64,000 nt of DNA from Ascidiaceihabitans sp029251465 (lineage in GTDB: Bacteria > Pseudomonadota > Alphaproteobacteria > Rhodobacterales > Rhodobacteraceae). The stretch is from positions 62,001-126,000 of the forward strand of contig NZ_CP170633.1 in NCBI RefSeq assembly GCF_042932805.1. The letters run 5' to 3'. The position numbers were made by a program, and so were the translations under genes. The notes under the pieces are model-generated. The model made no database searches. It had not been told where the DNA came from and was given only the letters and a program-made list of their open reading frames with translations. Shown here one piece after another: positions 32,663 through 39,970 of the stretch. Numbering within the stretch: the first letter of the stretch is position 1; every line of letters starts with the position of its first letter.

Positions 32663-34459
32663 ATGACACCACTCTCACATATCCGCAATTTCTCCATCGT
32701 CGCGCACATTGACCATGGGAAATCGACCCTCGCTGACCGCCTGATCCAAGAGACAGGCACGGTCAAAGATCGTGACATGCAGGCCCAGATGCTGGACTCC
32801 ATGGACATCGAACGCGAGCGTGGCATCACCATCAAAGCCAACACCGTGCGCATCGAATACACCGCCGACAATGGTGAGGACTACATTCTCAACCTGATCG
32901 ATACCCCCGGCCACGTCGATTTCGCCTACGAAGTGTCGCGCTCCATGCGTGCGGTCGAGGGGTCGTTGCTGGTTGTTGACGCCTCCCAAGGGGTCGAGGC
33001 GCAGACATTGGCAAACGTCTATCACGCGCTCGATGCGGACCACGAAATCGTGCCGATCCTCAACAAGATCGACTTGCCCGCCGCCGATTGTGACCGCGTT
33101 GCCGAGCAGATTGAAGACGTCATCGGGATCGAAGCCTCGGGCGCGATCCAAGTGTCCGCCAAGACCGGCGTCGGCATCCACGAAACGCTCGAATCCATCG
33201 TCAAAGATTTGCCCGCGCCAAAGGGTGACGAGAACGCAGATCTCAAGGCGATGCTGGTCGATTCATGGTACGACAGCTACCTCGGCGTGATCGTTTTGGT
33301 CCGCATCATCGATGGCCGTCTGAAAAAGGGCGAAAAGGTTAAATTCCTGTCCAACGGCACGGTCCATCACGTCGACCGCATCGGCGTTTTCCGCCCCCAG
33401 ATGGAGATGATCGACAGCCTTGGCCCCGGCGAAATCGGGTTCCTGACCGCATCGATCAAACAGGTCCGTGACACGCGCGTTGGCGACACCATCACGCACG
33501 AACGCAAAGACGTCGAACCGCTGCCCGGCTTTAAACCCGCGCAACCCGTGGTGTTCTGTGGCCTGTTTCCGGTGGATGCCGCCCAGTTCGAAGACATGCG
33601 CGACGCCATCGACAAACTGGCGCTGAATGATGCGTCGTTCAGTTTCGAGATGGAAACGTCAGCAGCACTTGGCTTTGGCTTTCGCTGCGGTTTCCTAGGC
33701 TTGCTGCACCTTGAGGTGATCCGCGACCGGATCGAGCGTGAATACAACATCGACCTGATCACAACGGCCCCGTCCGTGGTCTATCACGTCTACATGCGCG
33801 ACGGCACCATGGCCGAATTGCACAACCCCGCGGACATGCCCGACCTGACGCTGGTCGACCACCTCGAAGAACCGCGGATCAAGGCGACGATCTTAGTGCC
33901 TGACGAATACCTTGGCGACGTGCTAAAGCTGTGCCAAGAACGGCGCGGCGTGCAGGTGGACCTGACCTATGCGGGCACCCGCGCGATGACCGTCTATGAC
34001 CTACCGCTGAACGAAGTTGTCTTCGACTTTTACGACCGCCTGAAATCGGTGACCAAGGGCTACGCGTCCTTTGACTACCAGATGACCGGTTACCAATCCG
34101 ATAACCTCGTGAAAATGTCGATCCTCGTGAACGACGAACCGGTGGACGCGCTGTCGATGATGGTGCACCGCGACCGCGCTGACATGCGGGGCCGCGCGAT
34201 GGTCGAAAAGCTAAAAGACCTGATCCCGCGCCACATGTTCAAAATCCCGATCCAAGCGGCGATTGGCGGCAAAGTCATCGCCCGCGAGACCCTGTCCGCC
34301 ATGCGCAAAGACGTGACGGCCAAATGCTACGGCGGCGATGCAACCCGCAAACGCAAACTGCTGGACAAGCAGAAGGCGGGTAAGAAAAAGATGCGCCAGT
34401 TCGGGCGGGTCGATATTCCGCAAGAAGCTTTCATCTCAGCACTTAAAATGGATTCCTAA
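32663..34459 (+). CDS. lepA: Elongation factor 4 (LepA)
   Basis: A 598-residue translational GTPase. ATG 32663 gives the standard MTPLSHIRNFSIVAHIDHGKS start. G1 is AHIDHGKST (residues 14-22), G3 DTPGHVD, G4 NKIDLP; then EF-G-like domains II, III, V and the LepA-specific C-terminal domain (TAKCYGGDATRKRKLLDKQKAGKKKMRQFG). It back-translocates or otherwise tunes stalled ribosomes and associates with the membrane under stress. No lepB follows, unlike E. coli. Confidence 0.98.
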   Translation: MTPLSHIRNFSIVAHIDHGKSTLADRLIQETGTVKDRDMQAQMLDSMDIERERGITIKANTVRIEYTADNGEDYILNLIDTPGHVDFAYEVSRSMRAVEGSLLVVDASQGVEAQTLANVYHALDADHEIVPILNKIDLPAADCDRVAEQIEDVIGIEASGAIQVSAKTGVGIHETLESIVKDLPAPKGDENADLKAMLVDSWYDSYLGVIVLVRIIDGRLKKGEKVKFLSNGTVHHVDRIGVFRPQMEMIDSLGPGEIGFLTASIKQVRDTRVGDTITHERKDVEPLPGFKPAQPVVFCGLFPVDAAQFEDMRDAIDKLALNDASFSFEMETSAALGFGFRCGFLGLLHLEVIRDRIEREYNIDLITTAPSVVYHVYMRDGTMAELHNPADMPDLTLVDHLEEPRIKATILVPDEYLGDVLKLCQERRGVQVDLTYAGTRAMTVYDLPLNEVVFDFYDRLKSVTKGYASFDYQMTGYQSDNLVKMSILVNDEPVDALSMMVHRDRADMRGRAMVEKLKDLIPRHMFKIPIQAAIGGKVIARETLSAMRKDVTAKCYGGDATRKRKLLDKQKAGKKKMRQFGRVDIPQEAFISALKMDS

Positions 34460-34470
34460 TCCATTTTGAG
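34442..34470 (+). terminator. Stem-loop spanning the lepA stop codon
   Basis: AAAATGGATT (34445-34454) and AATCCATTTT (34458-34467) pair around CCT, with three more pairs outside (one wobble). The TAA stop at 34457-34459 lies in it. No T tract follows, so termination efficiency is unclear. Confidence 0.45.
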
Positions 34471-34615
34471 TGACGGTGGGAGGCAGCGTATTGCAAAGCA
34501 ATGCGCGTTCCCACTCAGAAGTTTTGGCGCACTTTTCTGTGCAAAAAGAGCGTAAAAGCGCTTCGTTAGGCAAAGTGCAGCGGTTTGGCAGCCATCTTGC
34601 AATGGCCGCCAAAGA

Positions 34616-34789
34616 TTATTTTTCTTTGCGTACACCCTTGAAAGGCGTTTTATCTGATGTCTTCACATCCATAAATCGGCCTGTTTCAGCATCTCGCTTC
34701 ACGTAGTGCCCAGATGGTGTTTTGGTTTGGCTTCTTTGCTTAACCATACCTTTGCGATGCCCATCACCTGTTGGTGGATTAGTTGCCAT
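34616..34789 (-). CDS. Small conserved basic protein (57 residues), second gene of a two-gene unit
   Basis: Open frame from ATG 34789 to TAA 34616. The product starts MATNPPTGDGHRKGMVKQRS and contains TPSGHYVKRD, TGRFMDVK and ends TPFKGVRKEK. I recognise this pattern (GDGHR-G-V--RSQ, T-RD--TGRFMD-K, PFKGVRKE) from small bacterial proteins of unknown function. RBS AAGGA lies upstream with 10-base spacing. It starts 12 bases after the stop of the 68-residue gene, so both are one transcript. Highly charged, no membrane segment. Function unknown. Confidence 0.75.
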   Translation of the reverse strand: MATNPPTGDGHRKGMVKQRSQTKTPSGHYVKRDAETGRFMDVKTSDKTPFKGVRKEK

Positions 34790-34801
34790 TTTTCTAATTC
34801 C

Positions 34802-35008
34802 TTACCCAGTGTGACACGGTTTGCAGCAGTAAAAACAACCGTTCACCTTCGAATGGTGTTTTTTTGCTTGAGTGACCGCTGGAGAACAGGTTGAAAACTC
34901 ACCGAGGTAAGTGCGATTTTCAACATTGGGCATCCATGAACATCCCGTCGTATGGACTTCATGGTCTCCGTTGTTTTGTTGATTGTTGTTTACGTAGTAT
35001 TTAGCCAT
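34802..35008 (-). CDS. Small conserved cysteine-rich protein (68 residues)
   Basis: A 68-residue protein starting MAKYYVNNNQQNNGDHEVHT with a strong AAGGAG RBS. Cysteines at CSW, STC and the C-terminal NGCFYCCKPCH look like a zinc site or disulfides. I recall small bacterial proteins with the same layout (Y-VN-N-Q-NGDHEVH--GC, YLG-F--C--A, A-K----GC--C---CH), function unknown. It is the first gene of a two-gene minus-strand unit with the 57-residue protein, and the pair looks like a transferable mini-operon. Base composition is more AT-rich than the neighbours. Confidence 0.78.
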   Translation of the reverse strand: MAKYYVNNNQQNNGDHEVHTTGCSWMPNVENRTYLGEFSTCSPAVTQAKKHHSKVNGCFYCCKPCHTG

Positions 35009-35307
35009 TTTTGGCTCCTTCTAGGTTTGATACAGAAGGCTGCTTGACTAATTCGCTCGAGATGTCTTAATCCAAGGTGCTGTTCGAATATACCTGCACA
35101 GCCTTCTAGCTTATGCAGAGCCGAACATAGACGCCGCTTCGGTCACAACCCGATAGCGGCGTCAATTGATTCTATTCAGCGTCAGGATGATATTGTATGG
35201 CCTCAGGCACGGAGTCAACGGCGAGACACAACATTTGGTGAAAGTAAATAAATTTACCCCATTAATAAGGGTTCTAAGGCACAATGTTGAGATCGTCAAC
35301 ATGAAAA

Positions 35308-35327
35308 TGTGGATATGTTGTGGATAA
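35308..35327 (-). promoter_or_regulatory. Two tandem DnaA-type boxes
   Basis: TGTGGATAT (35308-35316) and TGTGGATAA (35319-35327) are the reverse complement of one 8/9 and one perfect match to TTATCCACA, on the same strand with starts 11 bases apart, about one helical turn. An AT-rich tract lies to the left. Single matches occur by chance in 64 kb; this pairing is less likely to. Confidence 0.45.
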
Positions 35328-35371
35328 TCTATATGTAGTGGGCAACCTCACGTAAGGTGACTATCTTAATT

Positions 35372-35392
35372 TACCAAACCTCTGGTTTGGTA
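35372..35392. terminator. 9-bp hairpin TACCAAACC-TCT-GGTTTGGTA
   Basis: A perfect 9-bp stem with a 3-base loop in the noncoding region left of the small membrane-protein gene; terminator-like or the edge of a repeat element. Confidence 0.5.
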
Positions 35393-35426
35393 GCGCCCGT
35401 GTCCGACGCTTCGCGCGTTCACCCCT

Positions 35427-35449
35427 GAAATGATCCACTGGATCATTTC
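35427..35449. repeat. Perfect 11-bp inverted repeat, GAAATGATCCA / TGGATCATTTC
   Basis: Arms of 11 bases around a single C. Together with the hairpins at 35372 and 35545 it forms a palindrome cluster resembling a REP/BIME-type extragenic element. Confidence 0.55.
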
Positions 35450-35544
35450 CGAGACGGGGTTCACCCACTCCCACGGGGCGGGCGCTTTGCTTCCTGCCCC
35501 TCGGTTCGGGCCAGCGTGCGCGAAGCGCGCGCGTGAGAGACAGA

Positions 35545-35562
35545 GCGATGGCGTGCCATCGC
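35545..35562. repeat. Perfect hairpin GCGATGGC-GT-GCCATCGC
   Basis: 8-bp stem with a 2-base loop, directly after a GC-rich stretch with further GCGCG/CGCGC self-complementarity. Confidence 0.55.
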
Positions 35563-35609
35563 GGAGTCGACGCAAGTGGACCTAATCCAACGTACCGCCA
35601 CCCCCCCCT

Positions 35610-35623
35610 TTGACCCAGATCAA
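35610..35623. promoter_or_regulatory. FnrL-type box TTGACCCAGATCAA
   Basis: Matches the Rhodobacterales FnrL pattern TTGAY-N4-ATCAA; 61 bases upstream of the ATG at 35685, a normal activator position. Confidence 0.5.
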
Positions 35624-35684
35624 AGCCCTCCATCCCAACATCCCGCATAACCCCCTCATCATCCGCCACCGCAATGAGGACCCC

Positions 35685-35873
35685 ATGTTACGCCTAGGCA
35701 TCATCTTTCACCTGTTCATCGGCTCAACCGTGGTCGGCTGCGCGATCATCGCCGCACTTAGCCTTGGGTACGACACCCTGACCCCGATCATCATCGCCGC
35801 CGCGATCGGTTTCGTCGTCTCGATCCCCGTCACCTACGTCGTGACCAAAGCGGTGCTGACCAACATCAAATAG
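35685..35873 (+). CDS. Small two-helix membrane protein
   Basis: A 62-residue protein starting MLRLGIIFHLFIGSTVVGC with two membrane helices (about 5-27 and 33-55) and a Lys-containing end. ATG 35685 follows GAGGACC. Similar short Rhodobacterales proteins are sometimes misnamed CTP synthetase; no enzymatic domain is present. An FnrL-type box upstream suggests oxygen-linked expression. Role unknown. Confidence 0.7.
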   Translation: MLRLGIIFHLFIGSTVVGCAIIAALSLGYDTLTPIIIAAAIGFVVSIPVTYVVTKAVLTNIK

Positions 35874-35954
35874 CCGAACGCAAACCTCAACACACCACCT
35901 GTCAATTGCCCGACCGCTGCCGTACAAATCGGCCAAACAGACAGGACACTGCCC

Positions 35955-36464
35955 ATGACATGCCCCCTTTGCGCCGCTGACACAGACCAGCTGATCGACA
36001 CGCCAGTAGACGGCGGGCCACACGGCGCGACAGTGCAAATCTGCGCGGATTGCGCGGGCCAACTCGCAACCCCGGACCCAACCCATTTTCGCGCCCTCGC
36101 CACGACCATGTGGTCCGAAGAACCGGCCGTCCAAGTCCTCGCCGCGCGCACCCTCGCGCGCCTCGGCGATCACGCTTGGGCGCGTGACTTGTCCGATCAA
36201 TTGTATCTCGACGACGAGACGCGCCTTTGGGCCGACAACGTCGCCCCAGTCTTGGATCACAAGGACAGCAACGGCGTGCCGCTGGCCGCTGGTGACACAG
36301 TCGTCTTGATCAAGGATCTGCCCGTCAAAGGCGGTGGCTTTACCGCCAAACGTGGCACTGCCGTGCAGCGCATTTCGCTGGTCGCCGACAACCCCGCGCA
36401 CATCGAGGGGCGCGTCGAAGGACAGCGCATCGTGATCCTGACCGAGTTCGTCAAAAAGCGCTAA
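35955..36464 (+). CDS. PhnA/YjdM family zinc-ribbon protein
   Basis: A 169-residue protein. N-terminal zinc ribbon CPLC-CADC (residues 3-6 and about 31-34). The C-terminal PhnA domain (about 100-169) is DSNGVPLAAGDTVVLIKDL, VKGGGFTAKRGTAV and VEGQRIVILTEFVKK. Despite the historic name alkylphosphonate utilization protein, no phn genes are nearby and the family's role is unsettled. Follows the small membrane gene by 81 bases in the same direction. Confidence 0.92.
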   Translation: MTCPLCAADTDQLIDTPVDGGPHGATVQICADCAGQLATPDPTHFRALATTMWSEEPAVQVLAARTLARLGDHAWARDLSDQLYLDDETRLWADNVAPVLDHKDSNGVPLAAGDTVVLIKDLPVKGGGFTAKRGTAVQRISLVADNPAHIEGRVEGQRIVILTEFVKKR

Positions 36465-36479
36465 ACCCGGCGTCGAAAC

Positions 36480-36785
36480 CTAGGGCCCAAAGATCGGGTA
36501 TTCCCATTCTTTGCCCGCGATCTCGGTTAACTCGTATTTGCGTTCCAACCGTTTGGCGGCCTGCATCCGCGCGGCGTCAACCTCGAGCCGACCCATCATC
36601 TCTTTCATGTTGCGCCCCTGCAATTTCGCAAGCAAATGCGCGTCCCGCATCCGCACCACCGCGCAGATCGGTTTGCGGTGACGGGTGATCCACAAATTGC
36701 CACCCTCAGCCGTCACCAGCTTCAGCGCCGAAGACGCGTTTTTGCGGAAATCGGTAAAAGAAATTTCATGAATGTGCGGTAACAT
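36480..36785 (-). CDS. Phd/YefM-like antitoxin-type protein without partner
   Basis: A 101-residue protein from ATG 36785; an upstream extension to 36887 lacks homologous character. The N-terminus IHEISFTDFRKNASSALKLV, ITRHRKPICAVVRM and LLAKLQ match the DNA-binding half of Phd/YefM prevent-host-death antitoxins. The C-terminal half (KEMMGRLEVDAARMQAAKRLERKYE) is charged and helical, where antitoxins wrap their toxin. No toxin gene lies on either side. The upstream region has two inverted CTGTACAG sites, fitting self-regulation. Confidence 0.72.
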   Translation of the reverse strand: MLPHIHEISFTDFRKNASSALKLVTAEGGNLWITRHRKPICAVVRMRDAHLLAKLQGRNMKEMMGRLEVDAARMQAAKRLERKYELTEIAGKEWEYPIFGP

Positions 36786-36811
36786 CTGTGTGACCCTCGG
36801 CGTTGGTTTTA

Positions 36812-36920
36812 AAACTGTACAGAAATCGCGGAAATCTGCGCAGAACGCCGTTTTGGGGCCGAATATCGAGCAAAACAAAGGGCGCAAACTACACAGTTTC
36901 TTGCGAAATCTGTACAGTTT
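36812..36920. promoter_or_regulatory. Inverted pair of CTGTACAG sites upstream of the Phd-like gene
   Basis: AAACTGTACAGA at 36812-36823 and its reverse complement TCTGTACAGTTT at 36909-36920, 85 bases apart. Each contains the palindrome CTGTACAG. Antitoxins of this type usually bind such sites cooperatively. Confidence 0.5.
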
Positions 36921-36973
36921 GCACCCTAAAACATGCCCGTTTCTGCTGGTTTAACCAACCGCGCGGTGGCTTA

Positions 36974-37531
36974 TCAGTGGCCGAAGGATGCGTTTTCCAT
37001 CCAGTCCGGTTCGCCCATTCCGGCGCGCATGTGTAGGCAAGCAGACCCTGTGCGCTGGAAGTATAACGCGCTCAGTTCGTACCATCCGGCAGAGGGCACT
37101 TTGACGGTTGCGGGGTCGCTTTCTTCGCAGGGATGACGGCCGTCGAAGAACGCAACTTCTTGTCCGCCGATCTTGACCTGCAGCCCGTCATTGCTAAGGA
37201 AATCAATGGTATAGGTGCCCGCTGCGTCAAAGCGAACGTAGCCGGAAATGTCGGCGACCACGTGGTGGGCCTTGGTGGATGTGAGCGTTTTGTCACCGTC
37301 TTTGGTGTCGATGTAATCCATGCCGGCAAGCGGTTTTCCAGGTTTGGCACCTTTGGCAATGCGTTCGGCCTGCGACAGTGATTTCACATCCGCGGGGTAG
37401 GCGTAGGACACAGCCAAGCCTTCTGTCAGCCCACTGGGTTGCGGATTCGCAGGCGTCAAATTCAGCGTCCCTGCAAACGTTGCGGATGCACAAATCATAC
37501 CGCAAGCGGCTGTAATTATTGTATTTTTCAT
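36974..37531 (-). CDS. Secreted PA14-like domain protein
   Basis: A 185-residue protein with a signal peptide (cleavage near TFA-GT, residue 20). The C-terminal half, TYTIDFLSNDGLQVKIGGQEV, FFDGRHPC and GWYELSALYFQRTGSACL, has the PA14 carbohydrate-binding beta-barrel pattern. Two Cys (HPCEES, SACL) likely pair. It would bind or present sugars in the periplasm or outside. It lies next to the glycan operon in the same direction but 86 bases after it, with own promoter possible. Confidence 0.75.
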   Translation of the reverse strand: MKNTIITAACGMICASATFAGTLNLTPANPQPSGLTEGLAVSYAYPADVKSLSQAERIAKGAKPGKPLAGMDYIDTKDGDKTLTSTKAHHVVADISGYVRFDAAGTYTIDFLSNDGLQVKIGGQEVAFFDGRHPCEESDPATVKVPSAGWYELSALYFQRTGSACLHMRAGMGEPDWMENASFGH

Positions 37532-37617
37532 GGTGTCTTCCCTTGTCGATTTAGGCCGCTTTCGGGCTCATTGATCACTATCCTAACGGATCAAATCTAT
37601 CGTACAAGGGGGGCAGA

Positions 37618-38094
37618 TCAGGGTGCGCGGTAGAACAGATACCGTTCGCGATCGATGCTGTCAGGCCCCCAGATTTGCGTGAAACCCACCAATGGCTGTT
37701 GCGACACGACCAATCCGCCGGGCACCATCACGGCCGCGATTAGGGGCGACAAACGAGCACCCTCTTCGACGTCTTTTTCTTTGATGCCAAAGCCGAAATC
37801 GTAGTGCGCCAAGGCGACCCGCGCGCCTTTTTTTGCGAGGTGTGCCAGCATCTCGTCGGCCTCGCCCTGAAGGAAATCAGCCTCAGGCGGGGTGCACGAA
37901 GGATGACATTGCAACACGCGATCGATCACCCAAATGCGGCGCTCAGCGTTTTCGCGTAGGTGGTCATAAGTGCGCCCGTTCCCAAGCCCCATTTCTAAAA
38001 TATCGCCCTGTACATCGCGGGTCTGTTCAATGGCCCAATTGATGCCATCGATTTGCGCGGTAAGGCGGCGGCGAAACGATTCAAGTCGGCTCAT
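37618..38094 (-). CDS. SAM-dependent methyltransferase, copy 1
   Basis: A 158-residue class I methyltransferase-like protein. GDILEMGLGNGRTYDHLRE is the SAM-binding loop, then acidic WVIDRVLQCHPSCTPPEADFLQGEA and ALAHYDFGFG. ATG 38094 overlaps the deacetylase stop by four bases (ATGA). It is paralogous to the protein at 56212-56700 (shared ELGLGNGRTY, CHPSCTPP/ASHPDSTPP, A-L-H-D). Last gene of the glycan operon, so a sugar hydroxyl or carboxyl is a plausible target. Confidence 0.85.
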   Translation of the reverse strand: MSRLESFRRRLTAQIDGINWAIEQTRDVQGDILEMGLGNGRTYDHLRENAERRIWVIDRVLQCHPSCTPPEADFLQGEADEMLAHLAKKGARVALAHYDFGFGIKEKDVEEGARLSPLIAAVMVPGGLVVSQQPLVGFTQIWGPDSIDRERYLFYRAP

Positions 38095-38831
38095 TTTACA
38101 TAGTCTTTCATGGTCACGCAGGTGGCCCCGCCGTTTTGTAGCTCGCTTAGAATACCGCGCGAGAAGTCCCAAATTGGGTCGTCATGCACAAGGTGATGCG
38201 TCAGATACCCCAAAGGTTCGCTCGCGTATTGGGCGCTAATGCGACGCGCGTCAAGCATCGTTACGGTTTGTTCAATCACGTTATTTGAATCGACTAACCC
38301 ACGGTGACCACGCCAAAAAATCGGATCGATGTGGGTGTTGATCTGTGCAATGTTCAGGGTGTTTGACCGAGGTCCAAACGTGGACAGGGCACCGTATCCA
38401 GCCGATTTCAACTCGGATACTAACGCCGCGTCGATCCGGTTCCACGGGGGGACGAACATTGCGATCAGTTGTTTTCCAAACAGGGTCTGCATCCGGGTCA
38501 ATGCGCGGGTTGCATCAAGGATCGCGTGTTCACGAGGGACGCCAAATTCCGACTTCTTCTGACCCTCGGGGGCGGTGTTGCGATGCGCCCAACCGTGCAC
38601 CAGGGGATGCAGAAAAGGGTCGTCGTTGATCGCAGGCACAAGGCTGTTTTGCGCATGCGCGGGTATGACCGCCAGGTGGGCTGGAATGTGCAGATCACTG
38701 GCCAGATTGCTGAGGCGATCCAAAGCGGCCGAGGGTTCAATTGCGTCATCATCGCGCCACCAAATCGGGACAGAAATGTTGTCTGCACGGCACCGCGCCA
38801 GCACTGATCGTAAAGGGGACCAGTCGATCAT
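38091..38831 (-). CDS. Polysaccharide deacetylase (NodB-fold) family protein
   Basis: A 246-residue cytoplasmic protein. NodB-type motifs: WWRDDDA (Asp27-Asp29, base and metal), HGWAHRN (His79, His83, metal) and FVPPWNRID (motif 3). No signal peptide, so it would act on a nucleotide sugar, lipid-linked sugar or cytosolic glycan rather than on exported polymer. Overlaps both neighbours by four bases (ATGA). Removing an N-acetyl group would agree with the UDP-N-acetyl-hexosamine dehydrogenase at the operon start. Confidence 0.85.
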   Translation of the reverse strand: MIDWSPLRSVLARCRADNISVPIWWRDDDAIEPSAALDRLSNLASDLHIPAHLAVIPAHAQNSLVPAINDDPFLHPLVHGWAHRNTAPEGQKKSEFGVPREHAILDATRALTRMQTLFGKQLIAMFVPPWNRIDAALVSELKSAGYGALSTFGPRSNTLNIAQINTHIDPIFWRGHRGLVDSNNVIEQTVTMLDARRISAQYASEPLGYLTHHLVHDDPIWDFSRGILSELQNGGATCVTMKDYVK

Positions 38832-39970
38832 GTTGCCGGCCGTTTCAAGAGCATGCTTTCAACGACCCGCACCGTTTCATTGGCGCCATCATAGCTTCCG
38901 GTGCTTGCGCGTTTGGGCCCGGAAATCGCTGCTTTGACGGCACCTTGCAAAGTCGTAGGCGTCAGATCACCATTTGTCAAAACCTGAATTTGATTGTGGT
39001 TTGCCAATGATTTAGCACGCAAAGACTGCTCAACTTCGCCACCTTCGTCGAAGGGGATGAACACGGCAGGCACGCCGGTTTGCAACACATCCAACGCGGT
39101 GTTGTAGCCGCACATCGACACAGATGCGGCAGCGTGGTGCAGCATCGCGCGAAAGTCAGGGCGCGCTGCCTGAACCACCAGATTGTCTGGGGCATTCGAC
39201 TGCAAATGGCGCATGCGGTCACCGGCATTTTGTCCGCCAACCAGAATGCGCCATGAGTGATTGGTCTCCAGCCGCGCCGCTTCTTTTGCGGTGTCAAACA
39301 GATGCGTGCCAACATCGCCGCCGCCAGCGCTGATCAGGATCTCGTTTTTGCCTGACGCCTTGGGATGAACGGGCGGGGCAGGGGGCGCGACGAACCCGGT
39401 GTAGTGCAGCTTGGGTACCATCGTTTTGGGCACCGGCCAGCTAAGTTCGAGGGGTGTTATTGTGGCATCCGAATGCACCAGAACACCGTCGTAGAATTGC
39501 GCGATCACATCATCAGCATACTGGGCCTTGGCGGGTTTGGAGGGCGGCGCAAGGATGTCCCGGATCGAGGATAAAATCAGCGGAGGTTTTGCCAATGCCT
39601 GCGCCGCGCGAAGCAAGTGATCAAATTCAAAGCGCAGAGATCTGCGGCCAAAGGGGAACAGCTCGGTGATCAAAACGTCCGGCTGAAGATCGTGCAATGT
39701 CGTGCTTAGTTTTGTCTGTCGGTCACTGTGATACTCAAGGCTGGCGTCGCAGCCGTTTTCATCTAGAAGGCGTGTGAAATTTACCCCGTCTGAACGCAAA
39801 GGCGGCAGCTGGATCATGTCCACCCCGTCAGTGTTTAGCTGCGGTGCGGGCATACCGCCTGAGGCCAAATGCACATCATGACCGGCCTCTCCAAAAGCCC
39901 GCGCAAGTGTCAGTGCCCGGCTCAGATGGCCGGTGCCCAACAGGTGCGTGACGACGATCAGTAACTTCAT
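38828..39970 (-). CDS. MurG/GT28-like glycosyltransferase 2
   Basis: A 380-residue GT-B glycosyltransferase. N-terminal THLLGTGHLSRALTLARAF, C-terminal ISAGGGDVG and SMCGYNTALDVLQTGVPAVFIPFDEGGEVEQSLRA, the donor-binding pattern of MurG/GT28 and COG4671-like enzymes. It shares the GHL-R-ALA, GGG-G and M-GYNT motifs with the 400-residue transferase at 42865-44067, so the operon encodes two distinct members of this family. ATGA overlaps with both neighbours. Confidence 0.85.
   Translation of the reverse strand: MKLLIVVTHLLGTGHLSRALTLARAFGEAGHDVHLASGGMPAPQLNTDGVDMIQLPPLRSDGVNFTRLLDENGCDASLEYHSDRQTKLSTTLHDLQPDVLITELFPFGRRSLRFEFDHLLRAAQALAKPPLILSSIRDILAPPSKPAKAQYADDVIAQFYDGVLVHSDATITPLELSWPVPKTMVPKLHYTGFVAPPAPPVHPKASGKNEILISAGGGDVGTHLFDTAKEAARLETNHSWRILVGGQNAGDRMRHLQSNAPDNLVVQAARPDFRAMLHHAAASVSMCGYNTALDVLQTGVPAVFIPFDEGGEVEQSLRAKSLANHNQIQVLTNGDLTPTTLQGAVKAAISGPKRASTGSYDGANETVRVVESMLLKRPAT

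Larger units (their letters stand above)
35009..35684. other. Noncoding region: paired DnaA boxes, AT-rich tract and palindrome cluster
   Basis: No gene supported in 676 bases. From left to right: the promoter of the small-gene unit, an AT-rich stretch at about 35236-35280, two DnaA-type boxes at 35308-35327, hairpins at 35372-35392, 35427-35449 and 35545-35562, and an FnrL-like box at 35610-35623. Confidence 0.6.

Noticed and set aside
34470..34706. Plus-strand frame after lepA
   Set aside because: It overlaps the convincing small minus-strand gene 34616-34789 and lacks any RBS.
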